From assembly GCF_001311845.1 (NCBI RefSeq), contig NZ_BBCC01000010.1:1-64000 (forward strand): 64,000 bases of DNA, given 5' to 3'. The stretch's first letter is position 1. Every line of letters starts with the position of its first letter. A program made the translations under genes and the position numbers. A model generated the notes under the pieces. It saw only the letters and a program-made list of their open reading frames with translations, was not told where the DNA came from and made no database searches. Of the stretch, positions 55,877-64,000 are shown piece by piece. The DNA is from Desulfosarcina cetonica JCM 12296. Its GTDB lineage: Bacteria; Desulfobacterota; Desulfobacteria; Desulfobacterales; Desulfosarcinaceae.

Positions 55877-57535
55877 ATGACTAATACACTTATGGCTTTT
55901 CTATCCGGTTTAACAGGGGTTTTTTTTTCTCCTTACTGGATTGTAAAAGGCTGGACTAATTTTTTTTTCAGGATATACTCACAAGACGGAAGGATTATAA
56001 GCTTTACAAGAAAGAATTCTATCAATGACCATACTGGGATGAACACCATTCAAAACTGGATGTTAAAATACGGATACTGGGGAGTTAATTTTGAAAATAA
56101 CGGTAGGCCATTACATCTTTCATATCCACCCTTAACTTATTATTTGATTCGATTTTTAGGTTTGAGATACATGTTTATTGTCGGTCAGTTTCTTTTTGTA
56201 ATCATTGCTGGTTATATGCTAATTGCTAACCATCCTGCATTTTTGATGATACTGCCAGTAGTTTTTTGTAGCCCATTTTATAAAAACCATGTTATTGTCT
56301 GCGGTCGCTATGATTTTATAGGCTTTTGTTTTTATATGATTATGATGATATTCTTTTCAGTCCATTCAATGGTTCTGGGAAGCCTTATGGTAATCCCTAT
56401 GAGCCTTATTCATCCAACTTTGGCTTTACTTGGCTGGATCACAATAGCAATAAAACTTCTATTCGATCATGTTACCAAGGATATATTTATCGGAGTATTG
56501 TTTTTGCACGCTATCATGGTTTTTTTTTGGCTGTACCCGTTTATGCTGAGCTTTAACCTCACCGCACATCATAAACATTCATGGAGTCCTCCTGGATATT
56601 CAGATAAAACACGATCAAACTTAATCATAATAAAGAAAACTCTTCCATACTTTATTTTTGTTATATATTTTTATTTTACTTATAAAGATTTTGAATATCT
56701 TATGATGCTGTCAGTACCGATAATTTTTGAGATAAGTGAATATTTTAAGCGAAGCTTAATGAACAGGTTTTCAGTGGATTTATTAAAAGCTATTATCGGA
56801 CTATTTTGTATCTGCGCATTCCCTTCACCTACTGTCATAGGGTTATATATTTTTTTTCTATATTTCTATGCTTCTCCGAGTAGCAGGAATGGATTCGATT
56901 TAGATGTAATTTTTCTTAAAGATGCTGATCTCTTCAGGATTATTGAATTTTTCGGCCCAATATCAAACAAAAAAACATTGATTGTCTCGTTCGTAGATGA
57001 TGGCGAAAAATGGAGACAGGAAGGAAAGATTGTTGATATTTGTAATATGATAAATTCGTATCGAGACACTCCATCATTTATTAATTGGTTTCATACTTTA
57101 AATGGAAATGATGTCAAAACAGATGAAATATTGGATTATGCTAAATATATGGGTTCTGAATATTTCATTTTTACTAAAAAACCACCATTCTCCATCAATT
57201 TTGCCGATTTCGTCAGTACAATTACCCTTCCAAATATTGGTGATGTACCTTCCTGCACTTTGAAACTTTATAAAATTAAGGATTCAAAGAGCATTATTGA
57301 ACCTTCTTGCGAATATACAATAAGCAGGAATATAATTTCATTAATTGTAGAAAAAGGCGTCCAGTATACAGTTAAATTCATGGGGTGCAGAGGGTGGCGA
57401 GGCATCATAGACGATGTCCCAGTAAGGCTAAAAGGAGATAGAAACACTATACGTTTTGTTGCTCCGAAAAGTGGGAGAATTAAATTGAAATTTAGCTATT
57501 TAGGATATTTTTCTATTATATGGGGTGGGGGATAG
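55877..57535 (+). CDS. Polytopic membrane protein, possible GT-C-type glycosyltransferase
   Basis: 552 aa from ATG 55877 (a TTG four codons earlier is also in frame). About ten hydrophobic helices lie between residues 5 and 340. An early loop with NDHTGMNTIQNWMLKYG and SYPPLTYYLI recalls the first extracytoplasmic loop of GT-C transferases, where an acidic residue is catalytic. The C-terminal 200 residues form a soluble, probably periplasmic part ending in beta-rich sequence. I do not recognise a named family. AT-rich and within the glycan cluster; possibly a lipid-linked-sugar transferase. Confidence 0.6.
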   Translation: MTNTLMAFLSGLTGVFFSPYWIVKGWTNFFFRIYSQDGRIISFTRKNSINDHTGMNTIQNWMLKYGYWGVNFENNGRPLHLSYPPLTYYLIRFLGLRYMFIVGQFLFVIIAGYMLIANHPAFLMILPVVFCSPFYKNHVIVCGRYDFIGFCFYMIMMIFFSVHSMVLGSLMVIPMSLIHPTLALLGWITIAIKLLFDHVTKDIFIGVLFLHAIMVFFWLYPFMLSFNLTAHHKHSWSPPGYSDKTRSNLIIIKKTLPYFIFVIYFYFTYKDFEYLMMLSVPIIFEISEYFKRSLMNRFSVDLLKAIIGLFCICAFPSPTVIGLYIFFLYFYASPSSRNGFDLDVIFLKDADLFRIIEFFGPISNKKTLIVSFVDDGEKWRQEGKIVDICNMINSYRDTPSFINWFHTLNGNDVKTDEILDYAKYMGSEYFIFTKKPPFSINFADFVSTITLPNIGDVPSCTLKLYKIKDSKSIIEPSCEYTISRNIISLIVEKGVQYTVKFMGCRGWRGIIDDVPVRLKGDRNTIRFVAPKSGRIKLKFSYLGYFSIIWGGG

Positions 57536-57536
57536 A

Positions 57537-57662
57537 TCCATCACAAATATTGAACAAGATTCAGGATATAACTCGTCAAAGATGTTGACTCCATGCACCT
57601 TGGCAATGGTAATGGAAATAAATGAATAGATGTTGCCGATCAAATCGAGCAGTGAATTGACC
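57537..57662 (-). pseudogene. IS4-family transposase fragment
   Basis: Read on the minus strand this stretch encodes LLDLIGNIYSFISITIAKVHGVNIFDELYPE and SIFVMD, which follows the IS4-type pattern around (LLDLRGNIPTFIHITDGKVHDVN...LDEL and VMDRG). There is a stop before it and no further homology on either side, so it is a degraded internal fragment. It lies directly behind the membrane-protein gene. Confidence 0.5.
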
Positions 57663-57724
57663 TATATTCCATTTTAACATGACACTAATGATTGATAATT
57701 AAAGAAACATGATTTGTAATAGAT

Positions 57725-58882
57725 ATGGTTTTTAAAGCAAAAAGAAATAAGAAATTATTGCTGATAACTCCATTTTTTCATCCTAATGTTGGGGGGGTTG
57801 AAACTCGTCTTCTCGATTTGGTGAATACTCTGGTAAATGATCGATACAGAGTTGTTGTTATTACCTATCAGCCATTAACTACAATGGTAAAAGGACCTAT
57901 TTATGAAAAAAAGGAAAACATTGCCATTTTTAGAATTCCATGGTGGGGAAATGATCTTTTTCATCGTCTTCTTCTTCATCCTTTTTTTGAAATAATATAC
58001 ATTGTTCCGGGTCTTCTATTAGCTAGTATACTATATCTATTCTTTAAGCATCGGAGCATTGACACAGTCCATACACCAGGACTCAATGCCGCCATTGTGG
58101 GACGGGTAATTAGTTTTATATTCAGAAAACGCTGGGTGGTATCGACACATACCATTTACGAAATGGATGTCAGGAGTGTTTTTGCTCGGGCTTGTCGGTT
58201 TCTATTATCTGCCTCCCATTCTATAGTAGCACTTTCCGATCCATCCAAAGATGAACTTATCAAGATTGGATTAGAAAAAGAAAAGATTCACGTCGAACTT
58301 ACGTGGATAGATCACGAAAGATTTATTCCGCTCGATAAAGAAAATTGCAGGAAAAAACTTAGCCTGGGTAAAGGCTTTTGCCTTTTGTTTGTTGGACGCT
58401 TGCTACCAGAAAAAGGTGTAGATATATTACTTGAGCTGGCAGAGATGTTACCTCAAATGACCTTCCTTATAATTGGTGTCGGTCCAGAAGAAACAAAAGT
58501 GCGCAAGGCTGAGTCTAAATTGACTAACATACGATTTTTCGGTTTTATAGAACAAAATTTATTGCCTTTGTATTACAGCGCTTCGGATTTGTTATTGCTT
58601 CCTTCTCGGTATCGTGAAGGGCTTGGAAGAGTTGTTATAGAGGGGCTTTCATGCGGTCTTCCTGCTGTAATCAATGAAACTGCTGCGATCGCTCCATTAG
58701 TTGAGGAGGCGGTGTATCGTGTTCAAGCAACTCCAGATGCAATGGCTAAACTTATTCTAAAAGTCGCCACGTCCAATGAAGAATTAAACGAAAAGCATGC
58801 TGTAGCACCAAAGTTGGCAAGAAAGCTGTTTGGTCCCAATAATGTACATGGATTATATAAGGCTTATGGGTGGGTAAACTGA
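57725..58882 (+). CDS. Family 4 glycosyltransferase
   Basis: 385 aa. The N-terminal domain opens with KKLLLITPFFHPNVGGVETRLLDLVNTL, the classic GT4 glycine loop. The C-terminal domain shows LLFVGRLLPEKGVDILLELAEML and PSRYREGLGRVVIEGLSCGLPAVIN, the donor-binding E-x7-E motif. It is a retaining transferase using a nucleotide sugar, acting at the cytoplasmic face. It ends two bases before asnB. Confidence 0.9.
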   Translation: MVFKAKRNKKLLLITPFFHPNVGGVETRLLDLVNTLVNDRYRVVVITYQPLTTMVKGPIYEKKENIAIFRIPWWGNDLFHRLLLHPFFEIIYIVPGLLLASILYLFFKHRSIDTVHTPGLNAAIVGRVISFIFRKRWVVSTHTIYEMDVRSVFARACRFLLSASHSIVALSDPSKDELIKIGLEKEKIHVELTWIDHERFIPLDKENCRKKLSLGKGFCLLFVGRLLPEKGVDILLELAEMLPQMTFLIIGVGPEETKVRKAESKLTNIRFFGFIEQNLLPLYYSASDLLLLPSRYREGLGRVVIEGLSCGLPAVINETAAIAPLVEEAVYRVQATPDAMAKLILKVATSNEELNEKHAVAPKLARKLFGPNNVHGLYKAYGWVN

Positions 58883-58883
58883 T

Positions 58884-60674
58884 ATGTGTGGTATCGCAGG
58901 CTTTATTACAAATGAAAGTTTTAATCACACGACAGTGATTCAGCAAATGCTTGAGCGAATGCGCCATCGAGGGCCGGATGCCAGTGGAATATATTCAGAT
59001 ATTGACAACAGAGTGTATCTGGGTCACAGACGATTATCTATCCTTGATCTTTCAGATGCCGGCAATCAGCCCATACCTAACGAGAATAAAACAATATATG
59101 CTGTTGTGAATGGTGAAATATATAATTATCGAGATTTACGTTGTGAGTTGTTAAAAAAAGGACATGTTTTTAAATCAAAATCAGATTCTGAAGTGATTGT
59201 ACATGGTTATGAAGAATGGAAAGAAGAAGTATTTTTAAAACTGGAAGGAATTTTTGCACTTGCAATCTGGAATAATAGTCTAAAACAATTGATACTTTGC
59301 AGAGACCCCCTCGGGGTCAAACCACTTGTATATATCAATAATGAATCAGGAATTTACTTCAGTTCTGAATCGAAGGTCTTTCATTGTCTTCCAGAAAATG
59401 TTTTTCAAAGAAAATTCGATTTGGATTCAGTTGAGCAGCTCGTTTGTTTTCAATACATTTATGAGCCCCATAAGACGGCATATTCAGATGTAATGCGGCT
59501 ACTACCAGGAACCTTTCTTGTATTTGAACAGGGAAGGAAAACCATTAAACGGTTCTGGAACCTAAGCCCATCACAAACAATGGGAGTCAAATCTATAGAT
59601 GATGCTGTAGAACGCGTTAACGAAGTCCTTTCTAATGCTGTCCAATCGCAGCTTGTTTCTGATGTCCCTACAGGAGTTCTTTTGTCTGGGGGCCTTGATT
59701 CATCAGTAATTACGGCGATTGCTCAACGGGCGAAAACGGAACCCTTACTTACTTTTACCGCAGGTTTTGAACATGCCTTGGATGAACGACCCTTTGCCAG
59801 ACGCGTTGCTGAGTACGTCGGTACTATTCACCATGAAGTATTTATTGATCCCAGTGAGATAAATTATAAATTACCTGAGCTTGTTCCTTTACTGGATGAT
59901 CTAACCAGTCTTGATGGCGGTATGTTCACTATTCAGTTAATCTGTGAAAAAGTCCGCGAATTCGGAATTAAAGTTCTGCTTGTTGGAGAGGGTGCGGATG
60001 AAGTCTTCGGGGGATACTCATGGTTTGGTCTAAGCCAATGGCCATTTTCATGGGTAAGTAGCATCTTTCGATCTTTTCTTTTTTATTATTGTATATCTAG
60101 GATGCTGCCATGCCAGATGAACTATAAACATTATTTGGCCGTTGCAAGAACCATGAAGAATTTTAAAGAGAAAGATATTTTTAGGGCAATATCACAGTTT
60201 GAGTTAACAAGGCAACTACCTAATCACTTTCTGATGAAAGTGGACCATGGCTCAATGGCGCAGGGAATCGAAGCCAGAGTCCCTTTTTTGGACAAATCTG
60301 TGGTTGAAACAGTTTTTTCACTTCCAAGCCAAGTTAAACTCCAGGGACGCTGTTTTTCATTTTCAAAAACAAACGAAAAGTACGTTCTAAAGGAAATTGC
60401 AAAAAAGATTTTACCGAAAGATATTGTTCAAAGAAAGAAAAGGGGCTTTTCCATTCCCATGCCAGAGGTATTAAAATCAAACTTCAAGATGCTTCAGGAT
60501 ATTCTTGGCTCTAAAGATTCTATTGCGAGGAGCTTATACAGTGCAGAGGAAGTTGAAAAACTATTTAACTTCAAAAACACTATGTACTCACCAATCGACA
60601 AACATAAGGAGTTTTTGTGTTGGCGATTATTCCTTATCGAACTCTGGCGCAAACACTACGGTGTTGCTTTATGA
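58884..60674 (+). CDS. asnB: Asparagine synthase (glutamine-hydrolysing)
   Basis: 596 aa. The class II glutaminase starts with the catalytic cysteine directly after the start Met (MCGIAGF), with the usual RHRGPDASG, HRRLSILD and NGEIYNYRDLR. The synthase domain has the ATP-pyrophosphatase motif GVLLSGGLDSSVITAIAQ near residue 270. In a glycan cluster such enzymes often amidate sugar carboxyl groups or act on unusual acceptors, instead of making free asparagine. The methyltransferase overlaps its stop (ATGA). Confidence 0.9.
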   Translation: MCGIAGFITNESFNHTTVIQQMLERMRHRGPDASGIYSDIDNRVYLGHRRLSILDLSDAGNQPIPNENKTIYAVVNGEIYNYRDLRCELLKKGHVFKSKSDSEVIVHGYEEWKEEVFLKLEGIFALAIWNNSLKQLILCRDPLGVKPLVYINNESGIYFSSESKVFHCLPENVFQRKFDLDSVEQLVCFQYIYEPHKTAYSDVMRLLPGTFLVFEQGRKTIKRFWNLSPSQTMGVKSIDDAVERVNEVLSNAVQSQLVSDVPTGVLLSGGLDSSVITAIAQRAKTEPLLTFTAGFEHALDERPFARRVAEYVGTIHHEVFIDPSEINYKLPELVPLLDDLTSLDGGMFTIQLICEKVREFGIKVLLVGEGADEVFGGYSWFGLSQWPFSWVSSIFRSFLFYYCISRMLPCQMNYKHYLAVARTMKNFKEKDIFRAISQFELTRQLPNHFLMKVDHGSMAQGIEARVPFLDKSVVETVFSLPSQVKLQGRCFSFSKTNEKYVLKEIAKKILPKDIVQRKKRGFSIPMPEVLKSNFKMLQDILGSKDSIARSLYSAEEVEKLFNFKNTMYSPIDKHKEFLCWRLFLIELWRKHYGVAL

Positions 60675-61324
60675 AAAACTATTACGAGAATTATTGGCTC
60701 GGAACCCTTGACAAAGAAAACACACTATTTGCAGATCCACCGTATTGGCCGGAAAAAGAATCAAATAGAATTCTTGATGCCATGAAAGGAAGAATTGAAG
60801 GCCGAGTTTTAGACATAGGTTGTGGTGACGGTTGTTTTGGCAGAAAGCTTCTCGAAAGACAAAAAGGGCTGGAACTTCATGGCGTCGATATAGCTGAAAC
60901 AGCAATTCGAAAGGCACATAAAGTTGCGAACGCAAAGATGCGGTTGGCCGTTTGTGATGTTGTTAGCTTACCCTATCAAAACAACTCTTTTGATTGTGTT
61001 CTTATGCTCGAGGTTATTGAACATGTTTTTGATATTATTAACTTTTTGTCCGAAATTTACAGAGTTCTAAAAAAGGATGGTGTCCTTTTTATAACAACAA
61101 CCGATTTCAATTTCTTGAAAAAGGTTATAATAAGTTGCTTCTTTTTTGATCGCTATTTTTATCCAACAAACCCTCATATTCGTTTTTTTACAAGAAAAAA
61201 CTTGCGTAGTGTTCTGATTAAATGTGGATTTGAAGTTATACATCAGCAGTGGAATGGAGACTATTTTCGTTTAATGCCCATGGGGCAAATTATGGTAGGA
61301 AAAAAGATTACACATAAAATTTAA
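60671..61324 (+). CDS. Class I SAM-dependent methyltransferase
   Basis: 217 aa from ATG 60671, overlapping the asnB stop. Motif I is VLDIGCGDGCFGRKLLE near residue 48; FDCVLMLEVIEHVFD is the post-II motif of UbiE/COQ5-like methyltransferases. The later half (RYFYPTNPHIRFFTRKNLRSVL) is a typical cap. It methylates an unknown acceptor, probably a sugar or lipid in the same glycan pathway. A MITE begins 3 bases after its stop. Confidence 0.88.
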   Translation: MKNYYENYWLGTLDKENTLFADPPYWPEKESNRILDAMKGRIEGRVLDIGCGDGCFGRKLLERQKGLELHGVDIAETAIRKAHKVANAKMRLAVCDVVSLPYQNNSFDCVLMLEVIEHVFDIINFLSEIYRVLKKDGVLFITTTDFNFLKKVIISCFFFDRYFYPTNPHIRFFTRKNLRSVLIKCGFEVIHQQWNGDYFRLMPMGQIMVGKKITHKI

Positions 61325-61326
61325 AA

Positions 61327-61447
61327 GGCTCATCGCGGATTAGTGTGAAAACCAAACCCGTGATTTTAATTTTTACTGTAAAATCAATGGGAAAAAATAT
61401 CTATGACTTTGATCATGGAGAAAAATTACACTAATCCGCGATGAGCC
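61327..61447 (+). repeat. 121-bp MITE with perfect 20-bp inverted ends
   Basis: GGCTCATCGCGGATTAGTGT at the left end is exactly the reverse complement of the right end (61428-61447). The 81-base centre is AT-rich and non-coding. AATTTAAA occurs on both flanks, a possible target duplication. No intact transposase with these ends is in the window. Confidence 0.85.
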
Positions 61448-61684
61448 AATTTAAATAATAACCTATCAATCATAATGAAGATTTATTGTAAGCATTCACT
61501 GAATATCGCATCTGCTTTACTTCCTGGAATTTGAAGTAGCATAACCAATAGGTATTCATGGCTGGTTCTGACATCTTCGATACCCTATAAATGCTTTCGG
61601 TTTCAGCAGTTGTAACTGACTATTCATTAATGATCTATTTAATGCCTTCCGCTTTAGGGAGGTCTTTAACTGATAGAGTTGAAA
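61448..61684 (+). other. AT-rich spacer
   Basis: No open frame with a ribosome site, known RNA or clear promoter was found between the MITE and the next gene. Confidence 0.4.
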
Positions 61685-63201
61685 ATGGCGAAGATTTTAT
61701 TTGTACATCCAGCAGGAATATTTGAGAAGTCTGAGATAAGATTAAATCCATCATATCCACCTTTAGGCATAGCTATCTGGCTTCATTTCTTTTAGCAAAT
61801 AAGCACTCTGTTCGAATTCTTGACATACTTGGTGAAGGATATAATATAACAATACAACATGGAAAAAACTTTCGGGTTGGACTGCCTTTTAAAGATATTC
61901 AACGATATCTTGGCGGATATCAACCTGATATAATTGGCATAACAAACTCTTTTACTAAAAATAGTGAGGAAGCACATATTACGCTAAAAAAAATGCGGAG
62001 TTTGTTCCCCGAATCTTTTTTTATAATGGGAGGGGCGCATTGCTCTGTATTGCCCGGAGGAGTCATAAATGATCCTCTTCTTGATGCTGTTTGCATTGGC
62101 GAAGGAGAAATGACAATGTTGGAAATCGCTAACGCATTCGATCATAATGGCTCAAGGGCAAAAATGTATGAGAGTCTGAAATATATACCTGGTATCGCGT
62201 TCAAAAAAGATGAAACAACAATTTTTACGAAAAAACGAAAACTTTTAAAAGATGCGGACACAATTCCCTTCCCAGCCAGACAGTTGTTACCGATGGAAAA
62301 TTATTTTGTTGGTCAAGATAAGAACCCTTTCTACTATCGCCATCCAATAACGACAATTGTAACCTCGAGAGGGTGTCCAAACAATTGCATGTACTGTTCG
62401 GTAAAAAGCGTATGGGGGCGTAGTTGGAGGGGACGTTCAGCAGAATCTGTAGTTGATGAAATAGTTGAACTGCAACAGAAATACGGCGTAAGAGAAGTTG
62501 CAATATTAGATGATTCGATGTCGTGCAATCTTACAAGACTAAAAAACATTTGCCATGAGATAATTAATCGTAATATAAATATTAAATGGTGTACGCCCAA
62601 TGGCATCGCCATCTGGCTTCTTGATGAAGAAAGTATCGAACTTATGAAGAAGGCAGGGTGCTATCGTCTAACATTCGGATTAGAAAGCGGTGACAGCGAA
62701 ACCTCAAAAATCATAAAAAAGAAATATGACAAAGCAAAGGCAATACACCTAATAAAATATGCTAATAAAATAGGGATTTGGACTATTGGTACCTTTATCA
62801 TTGGGTTTCCATGGGAAAAGCGATCCTCTATTGAGAATACTTTCCGATACGCTATGAATTCTCACGTAGATCTAGCAGTATTTTATTCTGCCTATCCTTT
62901 TCCTGGGACTGAACTTCATACATATTTTCGCGATAAAGGCCTGTCCCTGCCACTGGATTCGTCTGTTACAACTGGTGGGATTGATACTTTGTACATGACA
63001 GGAGTTGAAATTGCCCGACTACGAAACTCATTTATAAGAAAAGTAGCTCGAAATCGCATACTGCATTTTTATAGGATCTTTTATAAGATACATTCTTTAG
63101 AGGATATTAAATTTGTCTGTCGAATCGCAAAAAAAGGACTGGAAATTGTTCTTAAACCGCACAAAAAAAATGAATCAACTTCGGGCGTCTTAAAGGACTA
63201 A
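61685..63201 (+). CDS. B12-binding radical SAM protein (one frameshift)
   Basis: About 506 aa once one base is restored near 61774 (LGIA continues as YLASFLLANKHSVRILD). The N-terminal cobalamin-binding domain shows MGGAHCSVLPGGVINDPLLDAVCIGEGE. The cluster motif is RGCPNNCMYCSVKSVWG (C-x3-C-x2-C) near residue 235 and LTFGLESGDSETSKIIKK follows. This is the BchE/MagB-like group, which mainly does methyl transfer or ring closure. It ends the glycan cluster. AT-rich. Confidence 0.83.
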
Positions 63202-63386
63202 GGTCCGTTTCTTAAAAAGTTATCAAAAGGTAAAAAAAAAAGCCCATCCATTCAAGATTATAAATATTTAATCCGATTTGCCATTAACAGATTTGAAATT
63301 TCAGTTGGAAAATAGTTAATTGTATCAAGGGTAAACCCCCGGCTTTGCCGGGGGACTCCCAAAGTTTGACATTTCCGGGAATGTGA

Positions 63387-63438
63387 GAAAGCCTCCCGTC
63401 GTGTGAACCGCTCAAAGTTCGGCAGACAGGAGGCTTTC
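63387..63438 (+). promoter_or_regulatory. Hairpin hiding the tnpA ribosome site
   Basis: GAAAGCCTCC (63387-63396) is the exact reverse complement of GGAGGCTTTC (63429-63438), which is the tnpA ribosome site followed directly by the ATG. A 10-bp stem with a 32-base loop would block initiation. IS200 tnpA is known to be restrained by a comparable 5' hairpin. Confidence 0.65.
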
Positions 63439-63870
63439 ATGAGTGATGTACAATCATTAAACCATTCCAAGTGGGAATGCAAATACCACATAACCTGGAT
63501 ACCCAAATGCCGGAGAAAGAGCCTTTATGGCGAACTCCGAAAGTATCTGGGCAAGGTATTCCGAGAGCTCGCCCGGCAGAAAGAATGTGAGATCCTTGAG
63601 GGGCATTTGATGGAAGACCATGTTCACATGCTCGTATCGATCCCACCCAAACACGCGGTATCGCAAGTCATTGGATACTTGAAAGGTAAAAGTGCGATCT
63701 ATATTGCCAGAGTCTACATGGGGCAAAAGAGAAACTACAAAGGGCAGCACTTCTGGGCCAGGGGATACCATGTATCAACGGTCGGCAGGGATGAGGAAAC
63801 AATCCGGAAATATATTAGAGAGCAGGAACAGGAAGACCGAAGGCTCGATCAGCTTCAGATGTTTGGTTAA
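63439..63870 (+). CDS. tnpA: IS200/IS605 family transposase TnpA
   Basis: 143 aa from ATG 63439 with GGAGG just upstream. The HUH motif is H61-V62-H63 in LMEDHVHMLVS, and the catalytic tyrosine is probably Y125 in TIRKYIREQE. It is a dimeric single-strand DNA transposase that moves the element by a Y1/HUH mechanism through flanking hairpins. It appears intact, with no frame break. Confidence 0.93.
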   Translation: MSDVQSLNHSKWECKYHITWIPKCRRKSLYGELRKYLGKVFRELARQKECEILEGHLMEDHVHMLVSIPPKHAVSQVIGYLKGKSAIYIARVYMGQKRNYKGQHFWARGYHVSTVGRDEETIRKYIREQEQEDRRLDQLQMFG

Positions 63871-64000
63871 AGCGACGCCACCTTTAGGTGGCTAATGAAC
63901 TTGACCGCTTTGAGCGGTTCACGTGTCAAGCCTCCAGCTTTGCTGGAGGTCATGACTATTGCGCCAGTTTTCGTAACATCACATCGCGATCCACCCGAAC

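Larger units (their letters stand above)
63331..63956 (+). mobile_element. IS200/IS605-type insertion sequence (tnpA only)
   Basis: A single tnpA gene is flanked by hairpins: CCCCCGGC-TTT-GCCGGGGG on the left (63336-63354), and on the right GCCACC-TTTA-GGTGGC (63877-63892), ACCGCT-TTG-AGCGGT (63904-63918) and CCTCCAGC-TTT-GCTGGAGG (63931-63949). No tnpB is present. Ends are approximate because IS200/IS605 elements have no terminal repeats or target duplications. Confidence 0.8.

Noticed and set aside
63331-63956. CRISPR or REP array from the repeated hairpins at the right end
   Set aside because: The hairpins differ in sequence and flank a transposase; they are IS200/IS605 ends.
63956-64000. 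Minus-strand frame ending VMLRKLAQ-stop at the right edge
   Set aside because: Only 14 codons are visible; it may be the end of a real gene but cannot be supported.

Overview
The window looks like part of a chromosome of a Gram-negative, strictly anaerobic-type bacterium of the Desulfobacterota (Desulfosarcina/Desulfobacteraceae-like). The evidence is the gene families themselves: a PxxKW cysteine-rich protein, a DUF2959 lipoprotein, a small dual-CxxC protein whose frame runs through an in-frame TGA (a probable selenoprotein), a DsrE-like protein, LPS genes (lptFG, waaA, lpxK), type IV pilus genes, and short inverted-repeat elements of a kind I associate with this group. No rRNA, tRNA or CRISPR array was seen. 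The assignment is from protein families only.

Layout. 1-5.8 kb: OmpA-like protein (cut by the window edge), lipoprotein, MscS channel, PxxKW protein, aminotransferase, ClC channel. 5.8-7.7 kb (minus): truA, an AEC transporter and the probable selenoprotein. 7.7-12.1 kb: a possible arginine-codon leader peptide plus terminator, argJ, an RsuA/RluB-type pseudouridine synthase, a radical SAM protein, a nucleotide-sugar dehydrogenase. 12.2-13.8 kb: small DUF3617, DUF6794 and PilZ proteins. 14-17.9 kb: ftcD, terC, FAD-dependent dehydrogenase. 17.9-19.6 kb (minus): M20 peptidase and GNAT acetyltransferase, bordered by a MITE-like palindrome. 20-26.2 kb: HerA-like ATPase, then the lptF-lptG-waaA-lpxK lipopolysaccharide operon. 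26.5-34 kb: minor pilin operon (fimT/gspH-like, pilW, pilV, pilX, pilY1) behind a candidate sigma-54 promoter. 34.1-41.1 kb (minus): DsrE-like, trans-sulfuration PLP enzyme and flavin reductase, dynamin-like GTPase, FKBP isomerase, diguanylate cyclase, SPFH protein with NfeD. 41.4-44.4 kb: MBL hydrolase, pyrD, DUF3783, ilvN. 44.4-49.7 kb: hybrid kinase, two TPR proteins, FAD oxidoreductase. 50-63.2 kb: a surface-glycan cluster (winged-helix regulator, several glycosyltransferases, cytidylyltransferase, asparagine synthase, methyltransferase, two radical SAM proteins). This cluster becomes AT-rich from about 55 kb and contains an IS4 remnant, a MITE and an IS200/IS605 element, which suggests horizontal acquisition.

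An important caveat: at least 23 single-base frameshifts split conserved genes, including essential-type ones (lptF, lpxK, pyrD, argJ, ilvN). Nearly all lie in or beside short runs of one base and most are deletions. I read them as sequencing or assembly errors rather than real pseudogenes, and give full gene spans with each break point stated.

The most notable items are the in-frame-TGA dual-CxxC gene with a well-placed stem-loop after the TGA, the Arg-codon leader and terminator ahead of argJ, two near-identical sigma-54-like promoters ahead of the pilin and glycan clusters, acidic calcium-loop inserts recurring in PilW, PilV and PilY1, and the island-like glycan cluster.
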